A DNA stretch of 58,452 nucleotides from Methylophilaceae bacterium (GCA_028351715.1 JAOMKM010000006.1:1-58452); one strand, 5' to 3'; numbered from the stretch's first letter, positions 8,521 through 20,778 are shown. Program-made: numbers and translations. Notes: generated by a model from the sequence alone, not told the origin.

Positions 8521-11284
8521 GAGTCCTTAATTCACCTTGTTCAAATAGGTTTGAGAAACATCTTTTGCAAAGACTTGAATGATCTTTGATTGAACCAACC
8601 GACTCATCGTAATGCCAACATCGATCACACTTTGAATGAGGCGAAGCAGAAACATAGACTTTAGTTTCCCCCTCACCTTCTTTTATATTCACTGAAGATG
8701 TAATAAATATATACTTTAGATCTTCTTGAAAATTCAAAAGGTATTTATAGGTGCTAGGTTGAGTAACAATTTCTAGCGTAGCCTGAAGTGACGATCCTAC
8801 TTCACCTTTTTCTCTAATCTGTTCAATTTTTTTATTAGCTAGGTTTCTGATTTCTATTATTGCTTGCCATGCACCAAGCTCTTCTTTTGATAAAGTGTGG
8901 GCAGGAATCTCATACCAATAATCAGAAAAAACGGTATTTGTGTGGTCTTTATTAGTAACTTCCCAAACTTCTTGTGCGGTAAAGCTTAAAATAGGTGCCA
9001 TTATTCTGATAAGTGATTGCGTTATGAAATAAAGAGCTGTTTGGGCGGAACGCCTTTCTTTTGAATCTTCACCTAGAGTGTATAGTCTGTCTTTAAGCAC
9101 ATCAAGATAAAAACCACCCATGTCTTCAGAGCAAAAAGATACAAACTTCTGAATCGCTAAATAAAATTCAAAATTCTCATAGTCTTTAAGAATTGATTCC
9201 TGCAGCTCATTTAATAAAAACAAGCTATATTTATCGATAGAAACCATTTGAGATACATCAACTGACATACTTTTATGATCGAAATCATCTAGATTTGCAC
9301 ATAAAAATCTTAAGGTATTTCTTATCCTTCGGTAACTTTCAGATACACGCTTCATAATTTCATCTGAGATATTTAATTCGCCCGAATAATCAGTTGACGC
9401 TACCCACAACCTTAATATATCAGCACCATATTGGTCCATTATTTTCTGAGGAGCTATGACATTACCTTTTGATTTACTCATCTTATAGCCTTGCCCATCA
9501 ACTACAAAACCATGTGTTAGGAGCGCACGGTAGGGAGCCTCCCCGGTGATTGCGCAGCTAGTTAATAAGCTTGATTGAAACCACCCTCGATGTTGATCCG
9601 AGCCTTCTAGATAGAGATCAGCTGGATTAGATAATTCCTCTCTTGGAACTAGTACTGACTGATGCGTTGTTCCAGAATCAAACCAAACATCTAATGTATC
9701 TTGAATCTTTGTGTATTGATCCATCTCGGCACCTAGCAGTGTTGAAGGATCCATATTGAACCAAGCATCAATTCCTTTTTCTTCAATCATTTTTGCAACA
9801 ATATCAAAAAATTCTTCTGATCTTGGATGCGGAAGATTTGTATCCTTATTTAGAAAAATAGGTATAGGCACACCCCAATTTCTTTGCCTTGAAACACACC
9901 AATCCGGTCGGTTTTTAATCATAGATTCGAGTCTTTTTTTACCCCAATCAGGGAAAAATTTAGTACCAATAACTGCCTTATAAGAAAAATCTCTCAATGA
10001 CTTATTATCTTTACCCTTATGATTCATGCCTATAAACCACTGATGTGTAGCTCTAAAAATAATAGGTGATTTATGCCTCCAGCAATGTGGGTAGCTATGC
10101 TGATGCTTTTCATTAAGAAGTAACTTATTATTTTTATCCAACACCTCTGATACAAGTAGATTTGATTTCCAAACAGACTCACCAGCAAATAATGGAACAT
10201 TTTTCTTAAATCTTCCCTTTTCATCAACAGGATTATCAACTGGAAGATTATATTTACTTCCCACAATATAATCATCAATTCCATGGGCTGGAGCTGTATG
10301 AACTAGACCAGTTCCTGCTTCAGTCGTTACATGATCACCACAAATAATTGGTACAGATTTTTCAAGAAATGGATGAGAGAACATTATTCCCTCTAGCTGA
10401 CTTCCTTTGCATTTACCAAGATTAACCGATTTACACTTATACTTACTCAATCTCTCTTCTGCGAGATCAGTAGACAAAATTAGAAGTCTCTCATCAGTCT
10501 CATAAATACCATAATCAAGTTCAGGGTGAACTGATATAGCCTCATTTGCTGGTAGTGTCCAGGGTGTAGTTGTCCAAATTACCGCCATAACTTCTTTCGA
10601 AGAAGTGATCCCAAAGATTTTTTCTAATTTTTTTCCTTCAGATGAAATAAAACCTACATCAATTGCTGCAGATACTTTGTCTTCATACTCAACCTCGGCC
10701 TCTGCTAGAGCAGAACTACATTCCGTGCACCAATGGACCGGCTTACTACCTTGGTATAAAAAACCATTTTTATATATTTTTCCAAGGGAGCGGACAATAT
10801 CTGCTTCAGTTTTATAATTGAGAGTTAGGTAAGGATTATCCCAGTCACCTAATATTCCTAACCGCTGAAAATCTTTTTTTTGCTTCTCAACTTGTTCGAG
10901 GGCATATGAACGACATAGCGATCTAAATTTAGTTGGATCAATATCTTTTCCATATTTTTTTTCGACAACTAATTCAATCGGTAACCCATGACAGTCCCAT
11001 CCTGGAATATATGGAGAATCATACCCTGAGAGAATTTTAGATTTAATAATAAAATCTTTTAGAATTTTATTAACTGCATGTCCAATATGAATGTCTCCAT
11101 TCGCATAAGGAGGGCCATCATGTAAAACATACTTTTTCTTTCCTTTTCTAGAGCTTGATACTTCTTGATATAAATTACGTTTGTTCCACTGATTAACCCA
11201 ATCTGGTTCTCTTTTTGCAAGATTACCTCTCATTGGAAAATCTGTATCAGGAAGATTTAATTTATATTTATTTTTCTCTGTCAT
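8513..11284 (-). CDS. ileS: Isoleucyl-tRNA synthetase
   Basis: This class I synthetase of 923 residues charges tRNA-Ile. The HIGH motif is DIHIGHAVNK (around residue 65), the KMSKS loop is YKMSKSKGNV, and the CP1 editing domain includes TTTPWTLPANE. The C-terminal zinc finger is present (CDRCWHY… CKRCFSN). Full-length and intact. The start codon overlaps the ribF end by 17 bases and its end overlaps lspA, giving a tightly coupled ribF-ileS-lspA operon. Confidence 0.98.
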   Translation of the reverse strand: MTEKNKYKLNLPDTDFPMRGNLAKREPDWVNQWNKRNLYQEVSSSRKGKKKYVLHDGPPYANGDIHIGHAVNKILKDFIIKSKILSGYDSPYIPGWDCHGLPIELVVEKKYGKDIDPTKFRSLCRSYALEQVEKQKKDFQRLGILGDWDNPYLTLNYKTEADIVRSLGKIYKNGFLYQGSKPVHWCTECSSALAEAEVEYEDKVSAAIDVGFISSEGKKLEKIFGITSSKEVMAVIWTTTPWTLPANEAISVHPELDYGIYETDERLLILSTDLAEERLSKYKCKSVNLGKCKGSQLEGIMFSHPFLEKSVPIICGDHVTTEAGTGLVHTAPAHGIDDYIVGSKYNLPVDNPVDEKGRFKKNVPLFAGESVWKSNLLVSEVLDKNNKLLLNEKHQHSYPHCWRHKSPIIFRATHQWFIGMNHKGKDNKSLRDFSYKAVIGTKFFPDWGKKRLESMIKNRPDWCVSRQRNWGVPIPIFLNKDTNLPHPRSEEFFDIVAKMIEEKGIDAWFNMDPSTLLGAEMDQYTKIQDTLDVWFDSGTTHQSVLVPREELSNPADLYLEGSDQHRGWFQSSLLTSCAITGEAPYRALLTHGFVVDGQGYKMSKSKGNVIAPQKIMDQYGADILRLWVASTDYSGELNISDEIMKRVSESYRRIRNTLRFLCANLDDFDHKSMSVDVSQMVSIDKYSLFLLNELQESILKDYENFEFYLAIQKFVSFCSEDMGGFYLDVLKDRLYTLGEDSKERRSAQTALYFITQSLIRIMAPILSFTAQEVWEVTNKDHTNTVFSDYWYEIPAHTLSKEELGAWQAIIEIRNLANKKIEQIREKGEVGSSLQATLEIVTQPSTYKYLLNFQEDLKYIFITSSVNIKEGEGETKVYVSASPHSKCDRCWHYDESVGSIKDHSSLCKRCFSNLFEQGELRTHA

Positions 11285-12170
11285 AACTTTTTATATAATT
11301 TTTTACTTTCTCTATATCAATTTGAATTTGTTTTTTTAGCTCATCGATACTATTAAATTTTAATTCATCTCTTATTTTCTTCAAAAAGATTACATGCACA
11401 TGTTGTCCGTAAACATCATCTGAAAAATTAAATAAATGTACTTCAAGATGAAGCTTAGAAATTCCGCCTATAGTTGGTCTAGTTCCTAAATTTGCTACAC
11501 CAAAATTACTTCCCAATTTTACAGCAAACACACCATTTAATGGCGGACGATTATGAAACATATGAATGTTCGCGGTAGGAAAGCCTATTTCTCTTGCTAG
11601 TTTATTCCCGTGAATAACTTTTCCTGAAATAGAATATGGTCTCCCCATAAGAAGTTCAGCTCTTATAAGGTCACCATCATTAAGGCTCTTTCTGATTGTG
11701 GTACTAGAAATTCTTTGGGCATCATGTGTGATTTCTTTAACTCCAATAACTTCGAGTAATTCTTTTGAAATGTCATTTATAGTACCCTCACGTTTATGAC
11801 CAAATTTAAAATCTTCGCCCACTACAACTAAATCAGCTCTCAGTAATTTTAGGATACTAATAAATTTATCAGGTTTAATTTCAGAAAAAATTTTATCAAA
11901 TTTAATAATATAAACTCTGTCTATATTTAGCTCCTCAAAAAATTCTAATTTTTCCCTAAGACTTATAATTCTTGCAGGTGCATTTTCTGGGGAGAAAAAT
12001 TCTTTTGGATGCGGATCAAATGTTATTAAAGCTGTTTCAAGGTGTCTTTTTTTTGATTCAAATATAAGTGTTTCTAATATTTTTTGATGGCCTAAGTGAA
12101 GGCCATCATAATTTCCTATGGTGACTGCACATGCAGCATTAGCTGCTGGTAAATGTCTAAAAACCTGCAT
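11268..12170 (-). CDS. ribF: Bifunctional riboflavin kinase / FAD synthetase
   Basis: RibF phosphorylates riboflavin to FMN and adenylylates FMN to FAD. The N-terminal nucleotidyltransferase half has GNYDGLHLGHQ and the GEDFKFGHKREG block; the C-terminal flavokinase half has GNKLAREIGFPTAN and GVANLGTRPTIGG. Length (300) is normal. It starts 3 bases after murJ and overlaps ileS, the standard murJ-ribF-ileS-lspA order. No FMN riboswitch is visible upstream. Confidence 0.97.
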   Translation of the reverse strand: MQVFRHLPAANAACAVTIGNYDGLHLGHQKILETLIFESKKRHLETALITFDPHPKEFFSPENAPARIISLREKLEFFEELNIDRVYIIKFDKIFSEIKPDKFISILKLLRADLVVVGEDFKFGHKREGTINDISKELLEVIGVKEITHDAQRISSTTIRKSLNDGDLIRAELLMGRPYSISGKVIHGNKLAREIGFPTANIHMFHNRPPLNGVFAVKLGSNFGVANLGTRPTIGGISKLHLEVHLFNFSDDVYGQHVHVIFLKKIRDELKFNSIDELKKQIQIDIEKVKNYIKSYDREK

Positions 12171-12173
12171 AAA

Positions 12174-13712
12174 TTATATAATCTTTTTATTAAGTAACTC
12201 TTTAAGATTAATACCCAATAAGAACAAGGCTACAAAATATACGGCTGAACCTGCACTAACTAGAAAGAATAATCTTGATATCTTGCTTAATAGACTAAAT
12301 GACGTCCATTCTTCTATTGTACCTCTTGTGTACAATAAAAAAAGAGACATAATTATAAGAGCAGTAATAATTTTAATTAAAAATGATAGCCATTGAGATT
12401 CTAATTTAAATGCTTCATATCTCCTTAAGAAATAAAAGAGTAGTCCTGCATTGATGCATGCCCCTAGTCCAACAGCAAGTGCAAGCCCTGCATGCTTAAA
12501 GTAGCCAATAAATATTAAATTCATAAATTGCGTACAAAATAAAGTGAAGATAGCAATCTTTACTGGTGTTTTAATATTCTGTTGGGCATAGAATGCTGGA
12601 GCAAGTACCTTAACTAAAATCAACCCAATCAAACCAATACTATAAGCAATTACTGCATATTGCGTCATAAGTACATCATACTGAGTAAATGCACCATAAA
12701 AAAACAATGTAGATATGATAGGTACAGATAATAATCCCAATGCAACAGCTGCGGGAGCCCCAAATAAAATTGCTAATTTAAGACCCCAATTAATTAACCT
12801 AGAATATTCTGTATGTTTATTATCTGAAAAGCTTTTTGAAAGACTAGGTAATAACACTGTACTTAATGCAACACCCAAAACCCCTGCAGGAAACTCCATC
12901 AATCGATCAGCATAATATAACCAGGAAACACTGCCAGTTGCTAAAAAAGATGCAAAAATTGTATTAATCAATAATGAAATTTGAGTAATTGACACACCAA
13001 GAATCGCAGGAATCATTAATTTCATCATTTTCCAAAGTCCTGGCTCTTTAAAATCAAAATCGGCTTTTGGAATACAATCAATTTGAGATAAAAAAGGTAA
13101 CTGATATATTAGCTGTAATATCCCTCCAATAAAAACAGCCCAGGCCAAAACAAATACTGGATTCGAAAATGAACTTGAAAAAAATAAAGCACCTACTATT
13201 AAAGACACATTCAGCCATACTGGAGTAAAAGCTGGAACATTATATTTCCCAAAGGTATTTAGAATTCCTCCTGCCATAGAGACTAGTGAAATAAAAAGTA
13301 TATATGGGAATGTAATTCGTAATAATGAAACAGTTAGCTCAAATTTATTAGGGTCAGCACTAAAGCCTGGGGCACTAATATAAATTATCCAAGGAGCTCC
13401 AAAAATACCAAATAATGTAATGACAACCAATATAATTCCCAATAAAGTAGCAACTTTATTTATCAATAAATTAATATCTTTTTTAGATTTTTTTGCCTTA
13501 TATTCTGCAAGGATAGGAATAAAAGCCTGAGTGAAAGCACCTTCAGCAGAAATTCTTCTTAATAAATTTGGAATTTTAAATGCAACAAAAAAGGCATCGG
13601 TAGCTATACCTGCCCCAAAAGTTGTTGCAATAATACTATCCCTCAAGAAACCAAGAATTCTTGAGAGAGTAGTCATACCACTTACATTAGCTAGTGTTTT
13701 AGATATATTCAT
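12174..13712 (-). CDS. murJ: Lipid II flippase MurJ
   Basis: MurJ moves the peptidoglycan precursor lipid II across the inner membrane. The 512-residue protein is almost wholly hydrophobic (about 14 helices, MOP superfamily) and opens with SGMTTLSRILGFLRDS, the family signature, followed by AEGAFTQAFIPI. It is the first gene of the murJ-ribF-ileS-lspA unit and is divergent from rpsT, with a 166-base spacer. Confidence 0.96.
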   Translation of the reverse strand: MNISKTLANVSGMTTLSRILGFLRDSIIATTFGAGIATDAFFVAFKIPNLLRRISAEGAFTQAFIPILAEYKAKKSKKDINLLINKVATLLGIILVVITLFGIFGAPWIIYISAPGFSADPNKFELTVSLLRITFPYILFISLVSMAGGILNTFGKYNVPAFTPVWLNVSLIVGALFFSSSFSNPVFVLAWAVFIGGILQLIYQLPFLSQIDCIPKADFDFKEPGLWKMMKLMIPAILGVSITQISLLINTIFASFLATGSVSWLYYADRLMEFPAGVLGVALSTVLLPSLSKSFSDNKHTEYSRLINWGLKLAILFGAPAAVALGLLSVPIISTLFFYGAFTQYDVLMTQYAVIAYSIGLIGLILVKVLAPAFYAQQNIKTPVKIAIFTLFCTQFMNLIFIGYFKHAGLALAVGLGACINAGLLFYFLRRYEAFKLESQWLSFLIKIITALIIMSLFLLYTRGTIEEWTSFSLLSKISRLFFLVSAGSAVYFVALFLLGINLKELLNKKII

Positions 13713-13809
13713 TAGGGGCTATAAAAATAAGTTAGATAAAATTTTAACATGTTGATTATTGGGACCCCTATCTTTACAAAATAATGAAATGAGAAAACAT
13801 TTTAACCGC

Positions 13810-13838
13810 TTGTATCTATGATAAAAGATATATAGAAT
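13810..13838 (+). promoter_or_regulatory. Candidate rpsT promoter
   Basis: TTGTAT at 13810-13815 and TAGAAT at 13833-13838 are separated by 17 bases and lie about 40 bases before the rpsT start. The -10 matches consensus at 5 of 6 positions, the -35 at only 3. The position and spacing fit a sigma-70 promoter, but AT-rich background makes this uncertain. Confidence 0.4.
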
Positions 13839-13878
13839 ACGAGGTTATTTCAAATATGTATATATAAGGATTTAATCT

Positions 13879-14139
13879 ATGGCAAATACATCACAAGCCA
13901 GAAAACGCGCTAGACAAAATGATAAGGTACGAGCTCATAATACAAGTCTGCGTACAATGTTAAGAACAGCATTAAAAAAAATTGTTAAAGCAATTCAAGC
14001 TGGGAATAAAAAAGTAGCTAAGGAACAATATGATAAGAATATATCTCTAATTGACCGAATTGCAGATAAGAAAATTATCCATAAAAATAAGGCAGCTCGA
14101 CATAAATCTAGGCTTAATTCAGCCATTAAAGCACTCTAA
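13879..14139 (+). CDS. rpsT: 30S ribosomal protein S20
   Basis: This 86-residue basic protein binds 16S rRNA in the small subunit. It begins [16 protein letters not shown] and contains the family block [15 protein letters not shown] and the C-terminal [13 protein letters not shown]. It is a monocistronic plus-strand gene divergent from murJ, convergent with purK, and followed by a hairpin that could end transcription on both strands. Confidence 0.98.
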   Translation: MANTSQARKRARQNDKVRAHNTSLRTMLRTALKKIVKAIQAGNKKVAKEQYDKNISLIDRIADKKIIHKNKAARHKSRLNSAIKAL

Positions 14140-14149
14140 TTAAAAAAAA

Positions 14150-15307
14150 TTATTCTTTGCTCTTATTTTTTGAGAGCAAAGTTTTAATCTGATTTGCTCG
14201 CATTAAATTAGTTTCCATTTCATTCCCTGTAACAGTAAAATGCCCCATCTTCCTTCCAGGTCTTGCTTCACTTTTACCATATAAGTGGAGTACTTCATTA
14301 GCAGAACCTTCAAAAATATCAAAGTTTGGTAAACTTAATTTACCATCTCTAAACCAAATATCTCCTAATAAATTAACCATCACTGCATTTCTTAATAATT
14401 TTGGATTATTTAGTGAAGTGCCTGTTAAAGTGAGTACCTGCTGATCAAATTGATTAAAATCACATGAGTCTAGAGAATGATGTCCTGAATTATGTGGACG
14501 AGGAGCGACCTCATTCACATAAATTTTTTTGTTAGCGATGAAGAATTCAACTGCAATAACCCCAATGTAATTTAATTTAGATGCTATTTGCTCAGCATAG
14601 TCAATAGCTTTATTACACAGCGAACTAGCAACTCTAGCAGGAACAATTGACATATCCAAAATACCTGAAATATGCTGATTTTCGATAACTGGAAAATTAA
14701 CTTTTTTGCCATCATAAGACCGAGCTAACACAACAGATAATTCAGCTTCTAATGATAATTTTTTTTCAAGAATACAGGGCTTACGGTCAAAACCATCGAA
14801 TGCATTCTCAAGTTCTTTTTGGTTAGCAACATGGGTCTGTCCTTTTCCATCATATCCAAATTGTGCAATTTTTAGAATTGCTGGGTACATATCATTTTTA
14901 ACTAGGTCTAAGGAATTTCTATCAGTAATAACTACAAATGGACCCACAGAGAAATGATTATCCTTAAAAAAATTTTTTTCATAGATCCTATTTTGTACTA
15001 TAGAGACAGCCTTTGATGAGGGCCTAACAATTAAATCTGTTTCAAGGAACTCAAGCGTTGTGGCAGGAATATTTTCAAATTCAGTAGTTACTGCAACGCA
15101 GGTTTTCTTCATTGAATTTAGAGCTGAAATATCATCATAATCAGAACATAAGTGAACATCGGCAAGTCTTCCGGCCGGGCTATCCTTGTCTGGATCTAAA
15201 ACTGTTACTTGATAACCCATATTCTGAGCAGAAACTACAAAAAAACGGCCTAATTGTCCGCCACCCAAAATACCTAACATTGAAGGTGGTTTAATATTAT
15301 CTGCCAA
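14150..15307 (-). CDS. purK: N5-carboxyaminoimidazole ribonucleotide synthase
   Basis: PurK makes N5-CAIR from AIR, ATP and bicarbonate in purine synthesis; PurE then isomerises it. It is an ATP-grasp protein: N-terminal GILGGGQLGRFF, ATP-binding block YDGKGQTHV, and the catalytic stretch EVAPRPHNSGHHSLD. Length (385) is usual. It follows purE after 1 base, so the pair is one transcriptional and translational unit. Confidence 0.97.
   Translation of the reverse strand: MADNIKPPSMLGILGGGQLGRFFVVSAQNMGYQVTVLDPDKDSPAGRLADVHLCSDYDDISALNSMKKTCVAVTTEFENIPATTLEFLETDLIVRPSSKAVSIVQNRIYEKNFFKDNHFSVGPFVVITDRNSLDLVKNDMYPAILKIAQFGYDGKGQTHVANQKELENAFDGFDRKPCILEKKLSLEAELSVVLARSYDGKKVNFPVIENQHISGILDMSIVPARVASSLCNKAIDYAEQIASKLNYIGVIAVEFFIANKKIYVNEVAPRPHNSGHHSLDSCDFNQFDQQVLTLTGTSLNNPKLLRNAVMVNLLGDIWFRDGKLSLPNFDIFEGSANEVLHLYGKSEARPGRKMGHFTVTGNEMETNLMRANQIKTLLSKNKSKE
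14155..14185. terminator. Bidirectional hairpin between rpsT and purK
   Basis: CTTTGCTCT (14155-14163) pairs perfectly with AGAGCAAAG (14173-14181) around a 9-base loop. It is followed by TTTT on the plus strand; on the minus strand AATAA and then eight Ts follow. It overlaps the last codons of purK. It fits an intrinsic terminator serving both convergent genes; the stem is only 9 pairs and AT-rich, so strength is uncertain. Confidence 0.5.
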
Positions 15308-15308
15308 T

Positions 15309-15806
15309 TTAATCAGCTTCCAATTTCATATTAGTAACATTAGTAACCAGTTGCTTTCTATACTCGTTTAATTTCTCCTTAATCTTAAAATCATTATCAG
15401 CAATGACTGAAGCAGCAAATAGACCTGCATTAATAGCTCCCGCCTCTCCAATAGCAAAAGTAGCTACTGGAACGCCTTTTGGCATTTGGACAATAGATAA
15501 TAATGAATCCTGACCTTCAAGGTGTTTTGTTGGGATTGGAACTCCCAAAACTGGTATTATTGTTTTAGATGCGACCATACCAGGAAGATGAGCTGCCCCA
15601 CCCGCCCCTGCGATAATTACCTTAAATCCCTCACTTTCCGCTGTTTCTGAAAAATTATACATAAGATCTGGAGTTCGATGAGCTGATATAACCTTAGCTT
15701 CATATGTAATTTTAAATTTATCAAGAATATCTGCAGTATGCTTCATAATCGGCCAATCACTGTTGGATCCCATAATTATTGCGACCAGTGGTTTTTTCTT
15801 TTCCAT
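15309..15806 (-). CDS. purE: N5-carboxyaminoimidazole ribonucleotide mutase
   Basis: This class I PurE (165 residues) converts N5-CAIR to CAIR. The family motifs [24 protein letters not shown] and [12 protein letters not shown] are present, including the catalytic histidine of SAHRTP. It lies 1 base from proB upstream and 1 base from purK downstream, giving the run proB-purE-purK. Confidence 0.98.
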   Translation of the reverse strand: MEKKKPLVAIIMGSNSDWPIMKHTADILDKFKITYEAKVISAHRTPDLMYNFSETAESEGFKVIIAGAGGAAHLPGMVASKTIIPVLGVPIPTKHLEGQDSLLSIVQMPKGVPVATFAIGEAGAINAGLFAASVIADNDFKIKEKLNEYRKQLVTNVTNMKLEAD

Positions 15807-15807
15807 T

Positions 15808-18001
<2,194 letters not shown>

Positions 18002-18018
18002 CTATCTAATAAAACAAA

Positions 18019-18276
18019 TTATGCAGTTAAGATATTTACTAATTTTCTTTTAAGCGACCCTTTTGTTGTGAAACTGACCTTCCCATCTGCCTTAGCAAAT
18101 AATGTATGGTCTTTACCTATACCGACATTGCTACCTGGGTGCATTTTTGTTCCACGTTGCCTAAGAATAATACTTCCTGCCTTAACAAACTGATCACCAA
18201 AAGCCTTTAGACCAAGTCTTTTTGACTGAGAATCTCTTCCGTTTCTGGAACTTCCACCTGCTTTTTTATGTGCCAT
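18019..18276 (-). CDS. rpmA: 50S ribosomal protein L27
   Basis: L27 reaches towards the peptidyl-transferase centre. The 85-residue protein opens [20 protein letters not shown] and contains [13 protein letters not shown], both hallmark stretches. It follows rplU after 19 bases and is followed by a strong terminator hairpin before obgE. Confidence 0.98.
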   Translation of the reverse strand: MAHKKAGGSSRNGRDSQSKRLGLKAFGDQFVKAGSIILRQRGTKMHPGSNVGIGKDHTLFAKADGKVSFTTKGSLKRKLVNILTA

Positions 18277-18295
18277 AAATGTAACCTTTAATAAA

Positions 18296-18610
18296 TTATT
18301 TAACAGCTATTTTATCAATCTTTATTTCTGTGTAACTTTGTCTGTGTCCTTGAGACTTTCTATAATGTTTTCTGCGGTGCATTTTAAATATTTTAACTTT
18401 ATCACCTCGACCATGAGATACAACAGTAGCATTGACAATGGCCCCAGCCACTATTGGAGTGCCTATTTTTACATTTTCTCCATCTACTAATGTTAAAACT
18501 GTATTGACACTAAATGTCTTACCAATTTCAGTTGCAATTTTCTCTACTTTTAGGGTATCTCCCTCAGAAACTTTAAATTGCTTGCCACCTGTTTTAATAA
18601 CCGCGTACAT
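18296..18610 (-). CDS. rplU: 50S ribosomal protein L21
   Basis: This 104-residue large-subunit protein has the N-terminal [14 protein letters not shown] signature and the C-terminal [14 protein letters not shown] block. It is the first gene of rplU-rpmA(-obgE-proB-purE-purK) and is preceded by a near-consensus sigma-70 promoter. It is divergent from ispB, the usual arrangement in Beta- and Gammaproteobacteria. Confidence 0.98.
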   Translation of the reverse strand: MYAVIKTGGKQFKVSEGDTLKVEKIATEIGKTFSVNTVLTLVDGENVKIGTPIVAGAIVNATVVSHGRGDKVKIFKMHRRKHYRKSQGHRQSYTEIKIDKIAVK

Positions 18611-18651
18611 TTAAATACCTTTTAAAAAATATATACTAAATAAGATCCGCG

Positions 18652-18680
18652 ATTATACTAAATAAAAAGCAATTTATCAA
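18652..18680 (-). promoter_or_regulatory. Sigma-70 promoter for rplU-rpmA
   Basis: Reading the minus strand, TTGATA (complement of 18675-18680) and TATAAT (complement of 18652-18657) are spaced by 17 bases. That is 5 of 6 and 6 of 6 matches to consensus with ideal spacing. Transcription would start near 18645, giving a leader of about 35 bases before the rplU ATG. It is the best-looking housekeeping promoter in the window. Confidence 0.75.
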
Positions 18681-18781
18681 TTAAATACGAGCTCTTAAGC
18701 TTGGTTTATTGTGAATCTGTAATCTTATCGTAAAAAATATTATATGATAAAATGTTGAGTTAAAACTGAATAAAAAAAAAC

Positions 18782-19747
18782 TTGTCATTTAATAAAATAA
18801 TCTCGCCTATAAAGAAAGACTTAGACTCTGTTGATGTTGTGATAAAAAATTCACTTCATTCAGATATCACTATAGTCAATCAAATAGCCAACCATATCAT
18901 TCAAAGCGGTGGGAAAAGAATGCGTCCTATTCTTCATCTTCTTCTTTCAGGATTATCCGGTGAGATCAGTCAAATAAACTATAATATCGCAGCAATTCTT
19001 GAGCTTATCCATACAGCTACGCTACTTCATGATGATGTTGTAGATCAATCCACTAAAAGAAGAAATATTACGTCTGCTAACATCGTATTTGGAAATTCGG
19101 CTAGCGTTCTAGTTGGAGACTTTATTTACTCAAGATCTTTTCAGATGATGAGTGAAATAAATAATATGGATGTCATGAAGCTTCTTTCAGATACAACAAA
19201 TGCAATTTCAGAGGGAGAAATACTTCAATTACTAAATATTCATAATCCAAATATTGATGAACAGGAATATTTTAAGGTAATTGAATTTAAAACAGCTAAA
19301 CTTTTTGAAGTTTGTGGCTCTTTAGCAGCCACCATAAATAATAATGAAAAAAAGATTAGCCAATGTGCAAAAATTGGGAGAAACTTTGGAATTATCTTTC
19401 AATTAACGGATGATATTCTCGACTATTCTGGTGAAGCCATTAATATTGGTAAGAATCTTGGGGCTGATCTAACGGAGGGAAAAATAACCTTACCATTAAT
19501 ATATGCATTAGAAAAAAGCAATAAATCCCAACAAGTGACAATCAAAAAAGCAATTAAAGAAGGTGGTATTAATAATCTGTCAGATGTTATGCAAGTTATA
19601 GAAGAAACAAATGCAATAAAAAGTGTAGAAAATAAATCACTTATTTACCTAAATGAAATCAAATCACTTCTTGATAGCTTTGAAGAATCTTCTTACAAAA
19701 AAACTGTAATGGAGTTAGCAGAGTTCTCCGTAGATCGGAAAAACTAA
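18782..19747 (+). CDS. ispB: Octaprenyl (polyprenyl) diphosphate synthase
   Basis: IspB makes the long isoprenoid tail of ubiquinone. Both aspartate-rich motifs are present: DDVVDQSTKRR (FARM) and LTDDILDYSG (SARM), plus GGKRMRP. The reading frame has no ATG in a suitable place: an in-frame stop (TAA) lies just upstream and the TTG at 18782 gives 321 residues aligned with the family N-terminus, so TTG is taken as the start. No Shine-Dalgarno is visible; the bases before it are a run of A. Divergent from rplU. Confidence 0.94.
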   Translation: MSFNKIISPIKKDLDSVDVVIKNSLHSDITIVNQIANHIIQSGGKRMRPILHLLLSGLSGEISQINYNIAAILELIHTATLLHDDVVDQSTKRRNITSANIVFGNSASVLVGDFIYSRSFQMMSEINNMDVMKLLSDTTNAISEGEILQLLNIHNPNIDEQEYFKVIEFKTAKLFEVCGSLAATINNNEKKISQCAKIGRNFGIIFQLTDDILDYSGEAINIGKNLGADLTEGKITLPLIYALEKSNKSQQVTIKKAIKEGGINNLSDVMQVIEETNAIKSVENKSLIYLNEIKSLLDSFEESSYKKTVMELAEFSVDRKN

Positions 19748-20094
19748 TTTAATAGAATCTTATCCCCACTATCTATTCTGTAATAATTTAATTTAGCTTT
19801 ATTACAGGTTTTTTCAAGCATATCGCCATGAAATACTAATTGTCCATCAATGTCTACCTGAGCAAAGCCAGAATGATAAAGAGTAACTTCCGCCACTCGA
19901 TCACCTTGCTTTAGATAAAAGCTAGTATAATTATCATTTTCCTGTTCAGAATCTACTTTCCATCCATTGCCGCCAGATAGATCGTAGAGCCATCCAGTCA
20001 AATCAACCTCAACTTTGCAGACAACTGGGTCAAATAATGAAATTAGATCTAAATCTAGATTCAAGTTAGAATTTTCTATTTTTTTTTCATTCAT
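19744..20094 (-). CDS. Uncharacterised protein (116 aa)
   Basis: I do not recognise this protein. It has no signal peptide or membrane segment and looks soluble and acidic. The sequence reads like a small beta-rich domain: FDPVVCKVEVDLTGWLYDL, a GGNGW turn, TSFYLKQGDRVAEVTLYHSG, then VDIDGQLVFHGD. It is transcribed alone on the minus strand, convergent with ispB (4-base overlap, shared stop tetramer) and divergent from coaE (72-base spacer). Normal start ATG and codon use like its neighbours suggest a real gene. No function is proposed. Confidence 0.75.
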   Translation of the reverse strand: MNEKKIENSNLNLDLDLISLFDPVVCKVEVDLTGWLYDLSGGNGWKVDSEQENDNYTSFYLKQGDRVAEVTLYHSGFAQVDIDGQLVFHGDMLEKTCNKAKLNYYRIDSGDKILLN

Positions 20095-20166
20095 AATTAA
20101 TCTTTAATTTATCATATAATCACTAAAATTAATATGGTGTCGAATAATGAATTTACAAGCTAAAAA

Positions 20167-20778
20167 ATGCATATAATTGGACTAACTGGAGGTATTGGCT
20201 CAGGAAAAAGCTTAGCTTCATCTATATTTGAAGACCTAGGAGTGCCAATTATCGATTTAGATATGATCGCTAAAAAAATCTCACAAAAGAATGAAGAAGG
20301 TTACAAAGAGATTGTAAAAAAATTTGGGTCATTCTACCTTGATCAATCAAAAAATATCGATAGAAAAAAATTACAAGCTGATGTGTTCTCAAAGCCACAA
20401 TATAAGAAAATGCTTGAAGAAATACTCCACCCGCTAATTTATAAAGAATTTTTAACTCGTATCAAAGCAAATAATAATAAGATATATATTATTGTGGTTA
20501 TTCCTCTACTTTTCGAAACGACAACGTACCAGAAAATAATTAATGAGAGCCTTTTGATTGATTGCTCTGAAGAATTACAGCTTAAAAGAATAATTAAAAG
20601 AGATGGAATTACAAATGAATTAGCAAAAAAAATTATGGGGGCGCAAATGACAAGAAATAAAAAAATAAATGAAGCTGATACCATTATAGAAAACAACGGG
20701 AGCAAGAATATACTTAAAACAAACATCCTGTATTATCACAAGGATATATTAGAAAAATTAAATGAGAAATTACTATGA
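20167..20778 (+). CDS. coaE: Dephospho-CoA kinase
   Basis: CoaE phosphorylates dephospho-CoA in the last step of coenzyme A synthesis. The P-loop GLTGGIGSGKS starts at residue 5; the family blocks VPIIDLDMIAKKI and VVIPLLFET follow. Length (203) is normal. It overlaps zapD by 4 bases (ATGA), the classic coaE-zapD-yacG arrangement. Confidence 0.97.
   Translation: MHIIGLTGGIGSGKSLASSIFEDLGVPIIDLDMIAKKISQKNEEGYKEIVKKFGSFYLDQSKNIDRKKLQADVFSKPQYKKMLEEILHPLIYKEFLTRIKANNNKIYIIVVIPLLFETTTYQKIINESLLIDCSEELQLKRIIKRDGITNELAKKIMGAQMTRNKKINEADTIIENNGSKNILKTNILYYHKDILEKLNEKLL

Noticed and set aside
18725-18750. Promoter upstream of ispB (TATGAT)
   Set aside because: No -35 at usable spacing was found.
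19744-20094. Orphan gene as part of a toxin-antitoxin pair
   Set aside because: It has no partner gene; its neighbours are ispB and coaE.
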